This document shows positions 54,151 to 61,692 of a stretch of DNA of 64,000 nucleotides, piece by piece. The translations under genes were made by a program, and so were the position numbers. Every line of letters begins with the position of its first letter. Position 1 is the first letter of the stretch. The notes beneath the pieces are model-generated. The model saw only the letters and a list, made by a program, of their open reading frames with translations, did not search any database and was not told where the DNA came from. Source of the stretch: Nocardioidaceae bacterium (GTDB lineage: Bacteria; Actinomycetota; Actinomycetes; Propionibacteriales; Nocardioidaceae); NCBI GenBank assembly GCA_025980475.1, contig JAICXL010000002.1, positions 36,299 through 100,298 of the forward strand. Direction: 5' to 3'.

Positions 54151-56118
54151 ATGCCCGCCACCGCCGAGTCGCTGTTCTCCGTGCTGGAGCCGCACCTGTC
54201 CGCCGTGTCCAAGCCGATCCAGTACGTCGGCGGCGAGCTCAACTCGGTGCAGAAGCCATGGGGCGACGACGAGAGCACCGTGCGCTGGGCGCTGATGTAC
54301 CCCGACGCCTACGAGATCGGCCTGACCAACCAGGGCGTGCAGATCCTCTACGAGGTGCTCAACGAGTGCGAGGACGTCCTGGCCGAGCGCACCTACGCCG
54401 TCTGGCCCGACATGGAGGCGGTGCAGCGGGAGCACGGCATCCCGCAGTTCCCCGTCGACGACCACCGCCCGGTGCGCGCCTTCGACCTCTTCGGCATCTC
54501 CTTCTCACCCGAGCTCGGCTACACCAACCTGCTGACCGCGATCGACCTGGCCGGCATCCCGCTGCACGCCGTCGACCGCACGGAGGGCGACCCGGTCGTG
54601 ATCGCCGGCGGCCACGCCGCCTTCAACCCCGAGCCGATCGCCGACTTCATCGACGCAGCCGTGCTCGGCGACGGCGAGGAGGTCGTGCTCGCCATCACCG
54701 AGGTGGTCCGCGAGTGGAAGCGCGACGCCGCCCGGCGCGGCGATGCCTTCGAGTCGGGATTGGACCCGCGTGACGAGCTGCTCCGCCGGCTGGCCGTCTC
54801 CGGCGGGGTCTACGTCCCGAAGTTCTACGACGTCGCGTACGACGCCGACGGGGTGCTCGTGTCGGTGACGCCCAACACCGCGGGTGTCCCGGAGCGGGTG
54901 CACAAGCACACGCTGATGGACCTCGATGCCTGGCCCTACCCGCGCAATCCCCTGGTGCCGCTGGCCGAGACCGTGCACGAGCGCTTCAGCGTGGAGATCT
55001 TCCGTGGCTGCACCCGTGGCTGCCGCTTCTGCCAGGCCGGCATGATCACCCGGCCGGTCCGCGAGCGGTCGATCAGCACGATCGGGGACATGGTCGAGAA
55101 CGGCATCCGCAAGTCAGGCTTCGAGGAGGTCGGCCTGCTGTCGCTGTCCAGCGCCGACCACACCGAGATCGCCGAGGTCGCCACCGGCCTGGCCGACCGC
55201 TACGAGGGCACCAACGTGTCCCTGAGCCTGCCGAGCACCCGGGTGGACGCCTTCAACATCACCCTGGCCAACGAGTTCTCCCGCAACGGCCGGCGCTCCG
55301 GGTTGACCTTCGCACCCGAGGGTGGTTCGGAGCGGTTGCGCAAGGTGATCAACAAGATGGTCACCGAGGAGGACCTGATCCGCACCGTCGCCGCGGCCTA
55401 CTCCCACGGCTGGCGGCAGGTGAAGCTCTACTTCATGTGCGGCCTGCCGACCGAGACCGACCAGGACGTCCTCGAGATCGCCGACCTGGCAAGGAAGGTG
55501 ATCGCCAAGGGCCGCGAGGTCTCCGGGCGCAACGACATCCGGTGCACGGTCTCGATCGGTGGCTTCGTCCCCAAGCCCCACACGCCCTTCCAGTGGGCCG
55601 GACAGCTCGACCACCCGACCACCGACGAGCGATTGCGCAAGCTGCGCGAGGTAGTGCGCGCCGACAAGCGGTTCGGGCGGGCCATCGGCTTCCGCTACCA
55701 CGACGGCAAGCCCGGCATCGTCGAGGGCCTGCTCTCTCGCGGCGACCGCCGGGTGGGCCGGGTCATCGAGGCCACCTGGCGCGCCGGCGGTCGGTTCGAC
55801 GGGTGGAGCGAGCACTTCTCCTTCGACCGCTGGATGGCGGCCGCGGACGAGGCGCTGGCCGGTACCGGAGTCGACGTCGACTGGTACACCACCCGCCAGC
55901 GCGCCTACGACGAGGTGCTGCCCTGGGACCACCTCGACTCCGGACTCGACAAGGAGTGGCTCTGGGAGGACTGGGAGGCGGCCCTGGATCCTCAAGCGGA
56001 TGACGTGGAGGACTGCCGCTGGACGCCGTGCTACGACTGTGGCGTCTGTCCCGAGATGGGCACCGACATCCAGATCGGGCCCACCGGCCAGAAGCTGCTG
56101 CCGCTCAGCGTCGTCTGA
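54151..56118 (+). CDS. TIGR03960 family B12-binding-type radical SAM protein
   Basis: A 655-aa protein. An N-terminal cobalamin-binding-like Rossmann domain (DAYEIGLTNQGVQILYEVLN ... DLFGISFSPELGYTNLLTAIDLAGIPL) precedes the radical SAM barrel, whose 4Fe-4S cluster motif is RGCTRGCRFCQAG (CxxxCxxC, about residue 290). A second C-terminal cysteine set, CRWTPCYDCGVC, may hold another cluster. This family is normally encoded beside a DUF2344 protein and rne; its reaction is not established, though tRNA or ribosome modification has been suggested from the company it keeps. The ATG at 54151 is 32 bases after a TAC-rich promoter-like stretch. Here its DUF2344 partner is 4.6 kb away. Confidence 0.9.
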   Translation: MPATAESLFSVLEPHLSAVSKPIQYVGGELNSVQKPWGDDESTVRWALMYPDAYEIGLTNQGVQILYEVLNECEDVLAERTYAVWPDMEAVQREHGIPQFPVDDHRPVRAFDLFGISFSPELGYTNLLTAIDLAGIPLHAVDRTEGDPVVIAGGHAAFNPEPIADFIDAAVLGDGEEVVLAITEVVREWKRDAARRGDAFESGLDPRDELLRRLAVSGGVYVPKFYDVAYDADGVLVSVTPNTAGVPERVHKHTLMDLDAWPYPRNPLVPLAETVHERFSVEIFRGCTRGCRFCQAGMITRPVRERSISTIGDMVENGIRKSGFEEVGLLSLSSADHTEIAEVATGLADRYEGTNVSLSLPSTRVDAFNITLANEFSRNGRRSGLTFAPEGGSERLRKVINKMVTEEDLIRTVAAAYSHGWRQVKLYFMCGLPTETDQDVLEIADLARKVIAKGREVSGRNDIRCTVSIGGFVPKPHTPFQWAGQLDHPTTDERLRKLREVVRADKRFGRAIGFRYHDGKPGIVEGLLSRGDRRVGRVIEATWRAGGRFDGWSEHFSFDRWMAAADEALAGTGVDVDWYTTRQRAYDEVLPWDHLDSGLDKEWLWEDWEAALDPQADDVEDCRWTPCYDCGVCPEMGTDIQIGPTGQKLLPLSVV

Positions 56119-56169
56119 CGGTGCGCTCGCTCCGGTCCGCTGTCGTCGCCGGGCGATAGCCTCCCGGTC

Positions 56170-57366
56170 GTGACGACCGGGCCCCACATCGGCGATGAGC
56201 AGCGGCGGGCGCGCCTGGCAGTCCGCCACCGCCTCGCCGCGGACCACCGGGCGGACGCCGTCGCCGACGCAGCAGCCGCCGTGGTCTGCCTGCACGCCAC
56301 CGAGCCGGCGAACGTGTACCTCGCTGCGTTCGCCCGCGGCGACGCCTCCCGCGACGACGTCGACCGGGCGCTCTACCTCGACCGTGGGGTCGTCAAGCAG
56401 CTCGCGATGCGACGCACGGTCTTCGCGTTCCCGCGCGAGCTGCTGCCCGCCGTGTGGGGCAGCGCCTCCGCCCGTGTCGCAGCCCAGCAGCGGGACCGGC
56501 TGGCCCGCGACGTGGTGAAGCAGGGCATCGCCAGCGACGGGCCGGCCTGGGTCGCCGAGGCCACCGGCGCCGTCCTCGCCCTGCTGCACGAGCGCGGCCC
56601 GGCCACCACGGCGGAGCTCCGTTCGGGGCTGTCCGCGCTGCAGTCGCGGCTCACCTACGCCGAGGGCAGGGCGTACGCCGGCAACTTCCCGATCGCTCCC
56701 CGCGTGCTGACCACGCTGGCCGCCTCGGGCGCGGTGGTCCGGGGGCAGAACGCAGCCGGGTGGAAGGTCTCGCGCCCGCGATGGACCGTGACCCGTGACT
56801 GGCTCGGCGAGGAGCCGGCGCCGACCGACGAGCGGGAGGGCTATCGCCGGCTGGTCGAGGCGTGGCTGCGGGCGTTCGGTCCAGGCACCGAGGCTGACCT
56901 GGTCTGGTGGCTCGGCGCGACCAAGGCCGCGGTGCGCCGGGCGCTGGCCGATGTCGAGGCGGTGACCGTCGGGCTCGACGACGGGAGCGTCGGGCTCGTG
57001 CTGCCCGACGACCTCGGGGCCGGCCCGGCGCCGGGGAGGTGGGCGGCGCTGCTGCCGTCGCTGGACCCGTCGACGATGGGCTGGAAGCAGCGTGGGTTCT
57101 ACCTCGGACCGCACGCCGGGCTGCTCTTCGACCGCAACGGCAACGCCGGACCCACTGCGTGGCTCGACGGGCGCGTCGTGGGTGGCTGGACGCAGGCCGA
57201 CGACGGCCGGGTGGTCGTCGTGGCCTGCGAGCCGATCGACGCCGAGGGCCAGCGCCTGCTGGACGCGGAAGCCGCGCGGTTGACCACGTGGCTCGCGGGC
57301 GACGTGGTGCGCACCATCTACCAGTCCCCGCTGGTGCGGTCCGGGACCAGCTCGTCCTCGAGGTAG
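56170..57366 (+). CDS. Winged-helix DNA-binding protein, AlkZ/YcaQ-like (HTH_42)
   Basis: A 398-aa protein with the tandem winged-helix architecture of the AlkZ/YcaQ family: VKQLAMRRTVFAFPRELLPAVWG, ATTAELRSG (a wing helix), LTYAEGRAYAGNFP and the C-terminal LDPSTMGWKQRGF motif. Characterised members unhook alkylated or cross-linked DNA, but their catalytic Q-x-Q/D pair is not obvious here; the matching segment reads VCLHATEPANVYLAAFAR. GTG 56170 is 7 bases after TAGCCT (56157-56162), leaderless. Its 3' end overlaps the convergent MFS gene by 49 bases. The neighbouring exporter would suit a self-protection role, which is inference only. Confidence 0.8.
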   Translation: MTTGPHIGDEQRRARLAVRHRLAADHRADAVADAAAAVVCLHATEPANVYLAAFARGDASRDDVDRALYLDRGVVKQLAMRRTVFAFPRELLPAVWGSASARVAAQQRDRLARDVVKQGIASDGPAWVAEATGAVLALLHERGPATTAELRSGLSALQSRLTYAEGRAYAGNFPIAPRVLTTLAASGAVVRGQNAAGWKVSRPRWTVTRDWLGEEPAPTDEREGYRRLVEAWLRAFGPGTEADLVWWLGATKAAVRRALADVEAVTVGLDDGSVGLVLPDDLGAGPAPGRWAALLPSLDPSTMGWKQRGFYLGPHAGLLFDRNGNAGPTAWLDGRVVGGWTQADDGRVVVVACEPIDAEGQRLLDAEAARLTTWLAGDVVRTIYQSPLVRSGTSSSSR

Positions 57367-58556
57367 CGCGGCTTCGCGGCGTAGAGGCCGACGAGCAACT
57401 GCGGGACGCACAGGGCGAGCAGCACCAGGAGCGGCACCGTCCAGCCGCCGGTGAGCCCGTTGAGCCAGCCGATGCCGACCGGGCCGACGCTCGCGAGGAG
57501 GTAGCCCACCGACTGGGTGAAGCCGGAGAGCGCGGCGGTGCCGGCGGCCGTGCGTGCCCGCAGGCCGATCAGGGTGAGCACGAAGGGGAAGGTGCAGGTC
57601 CCGACGCCGACCACCACAGCCCAGGCCCACGCCCCGGCAGCCGGAGCCAGGATCAGCCCGAGATAGCCGATCGGATAGCAGGCCATCATCGCGATCAGCA
57701 GTCCTCGGGGGTCGCGGACCCGTCCGGCGAGGTTGGGCACCACCAGGGACAGCGGGATGCTCGCCCCCGTGATGACGCCGAGCAGGATCCCCGCGGTCGC
57801 GGCGGAGAACCCGGCGTCGCGGTAGACCTGGGCGAACCAGCCGAAGATCGAGTAGGCCTGCAGGGACTGCAGTCCGAAGAAGACAGCCATCGCCCAGCCC
57901 AAGCGGGTCCGGCCGACCTCGCGCAGGCCCCACCGGTGCGGGGTCTCCTCGGGCGTCTGGTCGTGGCGCAGCAGTCCGAGCCAGGGCAGCGCCGCGAGGG
58001 CCGCTGTCGCCGCCCAGACGACGAGCCCGAAGCGCCAGCCCTGGGGCTCGAAGTGTTGGGAGATCGGCACGGTCAGCATCGAGGACGCGGTCAACCCGAC
58101 CGCCAGCGCGGTGGTGTACACCGCAGTCATCCGACCGACGTGGTCGGGGAAGTGCAGCTTGACCAGGGACGGCAACAGCACGTTCGCGGTGGCCATGCCG
58201 GCCAGGGCGAGGAGCGAGAGCAGCAGGAAGAGCCAGGTGAGCCCTGTCCAGGGCCGCAAGCCGAGACCGGCCACCACCGCGAGCAGGGCGAGCAGCGTGA
58301 CCCGGTGGGCGCCGATGGTCCGGGCGAGGACCGGCGCGAGGGCGCCGAAGCCGGCGAAGGCGAGCACCGGAAGGGTGGTCAGCACTCCCGCGACCGTGGG
58401 CGACATGTGCAGCGCGGCACGGATCTCGTCGAGCACCGGGCCGACGCTCACTGCCGCCGGGCGCAGGTTGAAGGCCAGCACCACGATGCCCACCACCACC
58501 AGGGGGCCGGCTGCGCGCCCGGTGCCGCGGGGTCTCGTTGCCATGGGTTTGAGCAC
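57318..58556 (-). CDS. MFS transporter, CynX/NimT family
   Basis: A 412-aa transporter with twelve predicted helices. It begins VVVGIVVLAFNLRPAAVSVGPVLDEIRAALHMS, the CynX/NimT signature (FNLRP..SVGP), and has a central basic loop with RHDQTPEETPHRWG. Family members move cyanate, 2-nitroimidazole or small drugs; the substrate is not predictable. ATG 58556 is used, with ATG 58544 possible. The upstream region has a 7-bp tgcccgc/gcgggca hairpin, and then an AT-rich patch shared with the divergent lysozyme gene. Confidence 0.86.
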   Translation of the reverse strand: MLKPMATRPRGTGRAAGPLVVVGIVVLAFNLRPAAVSVGPVLDEIRAALHMSPTVAGVLTTLPVLAFAGFGALAPVLARTIGAHRVTLLALLAVVAGLGLRPWTGLTWLFLLLSLLALAGMATANVLLPSLVKLHFPDHVGRMTAVYTTALAVGLTASSMLTVPISQHFEPQGWRFGLVVWAATAALAALPWLGLLRHDQTPEETPHRWGLREVGRTRLGWAMAVFFGLQSLQAYSIFGWFAQVYRDAGFSAATAGILLGVITGASIPLSLVVPNLAGRVRDPRGLLIAMMACYPIGYLGLILAPAAGAWAWAVVVGVGTCTFPFVLTLIGLRARTAAGTAALSGFTQSVGYLLASVGPVGIGWLNGLTGGWTVPLLVLLALCVPQLLVGLYAAKPRYLEDELVPDRTSGDW

Positions 58557-58630
58557 GGCCGGATTCTTTCAGTTGCCCGCCCGTCGGTCGGCGGCGGGCA
58601 CGGCAGGGGCGTCGGGTAGGGGATTAGCAC

Positions 58631-58720
58631 ACAATGATGAAATTACACATTTGTAGTTCGTGATCGCACCGAGATCTTTGGGGTTTTTGTTTCCAGAGTG
58701 ACGAAACGCAGTTACTGTTC
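58631..58720. other. AT-rich patch (about 41% GC) in the divergent promoter region of MFS and GH25 genes
   Basis: About 90 bases counted by eye have roughly 41% GC against about 70% elsewhere. They include short inverted elements, gtttc-N9-gaaac and gcag-N8-ctgc. No riboswitch or known operator is recognised. It marks the middle of the 4.6-kb accessory insert. Confidence 0.6.
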
Positions 58721-58772
58721 TGCTTCGAGTGGCCCCCGCGGCCCGTCCCCGACCATGGAGGCCTGGATCGTG

Positions 58773-60701
58773 ATGAAGCCGGCGTCGAGCGCCCGCCGCC
58801 TGGTGCGAGCCCTGGTGGGGGCGACCGCCGTAGCCCTGATGGCGACGACCGGCGCCGCCTACGGCTACGTGGCCGGCGCTGACACCTCGCACTACCAGCA
58901 CAACCCGAGCCTGGACTGGCAGAAGGTGGCCGGTGACGGTGTGCGCTTCGCCTTCCTCAAGGCGACCGAGGGCACCACCTACACCGATCCCTACTTCAAG
59001 GCAGACTGGGCTGCGAGCGCCAAGGCGGGCATCTACCGCGGCGCCTACCACTTCGCCCGGCCGAGCACGGCCGCCGGCTCTGCGGTGCGGCAGGCCGACT
59101 TCTTCGCCTCCACCATCGGTCCGCAGAACGCCCGAGGGACGCTCCCGCCGGTGCTGGACCTCGAGTCGACGGGCGGGCTCTCGGACAGTCAGCTGATCAA
59201 CTGGACCAGCCAGTTCCTCAAGGAGCTCGCAGCGAAGACCGGCCGGGACCCGATCATCTACGTCTCGCCCTACTTCTGGATCGACAACCTCAACAACAGC
59301 AGCGCCTTCCACGACTATCCCCTCTGGGTGGCCCACTACGGCGTCTCGCAGCCGAAGGTCCCGGGCAACTGGCCGACCTGGTCGTTCTGGCAGTCCACCA
59401 GCAGCGGGCGGATCCAGGGAATCAGCGGCAACGTGGACAAGGACGTCTTCAACGGCAACATGACGGCGCTGGAGAAGTTCGCCCTCGCCTACTCCCGCGC
59501 AGCCACGCAGGTCTCCCTGGCGGTGAGCAACGCGGCGCCCACCGTGGGGGAGTCGGTGAAGTTCAGCGGCAAGCTGACCGACGCCACCAGCCGGGCGCTG
59601 GCAGCACAGCAGGTGAAGCTGCAGTTCCAGGCGCAGGGTTCCACGTCGTGGACCACGGTGGCCACGGCCAAGACCGGGCCCTACGGCGGCTTCCGCAAGT
59701 GGCTCGCCGTGACCGACCCAGGCAGCTACCGGGCACACTTCACGAGGACGGCCGACTACCGGGGCTCGAGCTCGGTGCCGCTGTCGGTGACCCTCACGCC
59801 GGTCGCCTCCGACCTCACTCTGACCACGCCGACGACCGCGACCAACGCGGGCTCGCAACTGAGCTTCGCCGGCAGTCTGACCAACGGAGGCGCCGGGCTG
59901 CCCAGCCGAAACGTGACGATCTCCAGTCGCGCGGCCGGCGCCTCCACGTGGGTGCGTGTCGGGACGGCCGCCACGGACGACTCGGGCGCCTACGACCTCG
60001 ACATGACTGCGATGCAGACGGCCACCTACCGGGCGACCTACGCCGGTGACTCCGCCTACCAGTCCGCGACCGCCACCGTGGGGCCCGTCACCGTCACCCG
60101 CAACCCTGCCGACCTCAGCTTTGCGGTCTCCAACCACGCCCCCTACAAGGACCAGCGGGTCAACATGGACGGGCGGCTGCTGACCGGCTCCAAGGCGGTC
60201 GCGAACCGCTCGGTCCGCATCCAGCAGCAACTGCCGGACAGCACCCGGTGGCGGACAGTGGCCACGGCCACGACCGACGCGACCGGCCACTACTCGGCCC
60301 CCCAGCGGATCGACGAGCCGGCCTCCTACCGTGCCGTCTTCCCCGGGGACAGCCTCTACGTCGCCGCATCGACTGACCCGGTCTCGGTGCAGATCACGCC
60401 GCCGACCCGGACGCACACGTCGCTGACCGCCCGGCGCACGGAGCTGCGCGCCGGCCGGTCCGAGATGCTGCACGGCAAGCTGACGGCGGCCGGCGCGGGC
60501 ATCGCCCGGACGGTGCGCCTGTGGCAGCGGTTCGCCGGACAGAGCACCTGGCACTTCGTCTACCGGACCGCGACGGTGCTCCCCGACGGCACCTGCCGGA
60601 TCAGCGTCAGCCCGCAGCGGACCACGATCTACCGGCTGATCTTCCACGGCGGCACCGTCTACGCACACAGCCAGGACGGGCTCCGGATCACCGTCCAGTG
60701 A
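58773..60701 (+). CDS. Secreted GH25-type lysozyme with four Ig-like repeats
   Basis: A 642-aa exported protein. A signal peptide (RRLVRALVGATAVALMATTGAAYG) is followed by a GH25 muramidase domain (about 30-235) with catalytic acids in VAGADTSHYQ and PPVLDLEST, plus FAFLKATEGTTY and GAYHFARPS. Then come four beta-sandwich repeats of about 90-100 residues, each containing a T-x-Y-R-x-x-F/Y-x-G-type strand (SYRAHFT, TYRATYAGD, SYRAVFPGD, IYRLIFHGG), likely surface-binding Ig-like domains. It probably cleaves peptidoglycan outside the cell. GTG 58770/ATG 58773 follows GGAGG; the ORF-track GTG 58698 would place 25 residues before the signal peptide. Confidence 0.87.
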   Translation: MKPASSARRLVRALVGATAVALMATTGAAYGYVAGADTSHYQHNPSLDWQKVAGDGVRFAFLKATEGTTYTDPYFKADWAASAKAGIYRGAYHFARPSTAAGSAVRQADFFASTIGPQNARGTLPPVLDLESTGGLSDSQLINWTSQFLKELAAKTGRDPIIYVSPYFWIDNLNNSSAFHDYPLWVAHYGVSQPKVPGNWPTWSFWQSTSSGRIQGISGNVDKDVFNGNMTALEKFALAYSRAATQVSLAVSNAAPTVGESVKFSGKLTDATSRALAAQQVKLQFQAQGSTSWTTVATAKTGPYGGFRKWLAVTDPGSYRAHFTRTADYRGSSSVPLSVTLTPVASDLTLTTPTTATNAGSQLSFAGSLTNGGAGLPSRNVTISSRAAGASTWVRVGTAATDDSGAYDLDMTAMQTATYRATYAGDSAYQSATATVGPVTVTRNPADLSFAVSNHAPYKDQRVNMDGRLLTGSKAVANRSVRIQQQLPDSTRWRTVATATTDATGHYSAPQRIDEPASYRAVFPGDSLYVAASTDPVSVQITPPTRTHTSLTARRTELRAGRSEMLHGKLTAAGAGIARTVRLWQRFAGQSTWHFVYRTATVLPDGTCRISVSPQRTTIYRLIFHGGTVYAHSQDGLRITVQ

Positions 60702-60730
60702 GTCCTGACGCGCTCGACTAGGGTGCAGGC

Positions 60731-61489
60731 GTGGTTCGACCCGACCAACCCCCTCAGCACGCGCCGCCGGTCCAGCGACTGCGGATCCGCTTCGCCAAGC
60801 GCGGCCGGATGCGCTTCACCAGCCACCGCGACTTCAGCCGGGCGTTCGAGCGGGCCCTGGTGCGCGCGCGGGTGCCGATGGCCTACTCCTCGGGATTCAG
60901 TCCCCACCCGAGGATCTCGTACGCCGGCGCGGCGCCGACCGGGTCCGCGAGCGAGGCGGAGTACCTCGAGATCGGCCTGGCCGAGGTCGTCGACCCCCCC
61001 GCCCTGGCTGCGTCGCTGGATGCGTCGCTGCCTGCGGGGCTCGACGTGATCGAGGTCGTCCCGAGCGGCGGTGGCGCGCTGGCCGACCGCCTCGAGGCCT
61101 CGGTGTGGCGCCTGACGCTGGCTGGGGAGCCGACCGATGCCGTGCGCGAGGCCGTCTCGGCCTTCCTCGCGACCGACCAGGTGATGGTGCAGCGGATGAC
61201 CAAGAAGGGGCTCCGCACCTTCGACGCCCGGGCAGCGGTGGTGCGCCTCGCGGTGGCCGCACCGGAAGCGCAACGTGACGAGGACGACCCGACGTGTGCG
61301 ATACTCGACTTGGTCCTGCGGCACGGCACGCCGTCCGTGAGACCCGACGACGTTCTCGCCGCACTGCGTGAGATCTCCGGGCTGAACCCAGGCGCCGCCC
61401 TCCAGCGGCGCCTGGCGCAAGGTCCGTTGGACGAGCGTGGCGGCACCGTGGATGATCCGTTGGCACCTGACCGCGACGCGGCCGGCTGA
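60731..61489 (+). CDS. TIGR03936 family radical SAM-associated protein (DUF2344)
   Basis: A 252-aa protein: RLRIRFAKRGRMRFTSHRDFSRAFERALVRARVPMAYSSGFSPHPRISYA is the diagnostic N-terminus of DUF2344, followed by AEYLEIGLAEVVD. It is the usual partner of the TIGR03960 radical SAM protein. GTG 60731 is 6 bases after TAGGGT (60719-60724), leaderless. Function unknown; it sits upstream of rne as in other actinobacteria. Confidence 0.9.
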   Translation: MVRPDQPPQHAPPVQRLRIRFAKRGRMRFTSHRDFSRAFERALVRARVPMAYSSGFSPHPRISYAGAAPTGSASEAEYLEIGLAEVVDPPALAASLDASLPAGLDVIEVVPSGGGALADRLEASVWRLTLAGEPTDAVREAVSAFLATDQVMVQRMTKKGLRTFDARAAVVRLAVAAPEAQRDEDDPTCAILDLVLRHGTPSVRPDDVLAALREISGLNPGAALQRRLAQGPLDERGGTVDDPLAPDRDAAG

Positions 61490-61692
61490 CGGCGTGGACC
61501 CCAGTCCTCGCTGCAGCGCACCGGCTGGCGACCGCGGTCGCGGTCACCGGTTCACACCGCGCGACGTGAACGCGGAGGGCGTCGTCGCCGACTGAAGGCT
61601 TTCGCCGCCCGACGCGCCCCTGGTGCGGTCGGGGGGCCGTGACCAGCACCGTCACACCGGTGGACCGGATGGCGGGGCGCGAGGAGCTCGAC
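61490..61692 (+). other. Intergenic leader upstream of rne
   Basis: About 200 bases without a supported gene. It contains the 10-bp palindrome gaccgcggtc and further GC-rich pairing. A long 5' leader fits the leader-based autoregulation known for RNase E in E. coli, but no conserved structure is recognised here. GTG 61639 is in frame with rne and could extend the protein by 18 residues. Confidence 0.4.

Noticed and set aside
55114-57933. 939-aa minus-strand ORF opposite the radical SAM and AlkZ-like genes
   Set aside because: Only its extreme upstream part overlaps real MFS coding DNA in another frame; the rest is shadow.
58600-58770. c-di-AMP (ydaO-type) riboswitch upstream of the lysozyme gene, as seen before some actinobacterial wall hydrolases
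   Set aside because: None of the conserved riboswitch core could be recognised in this AT-rich leader.
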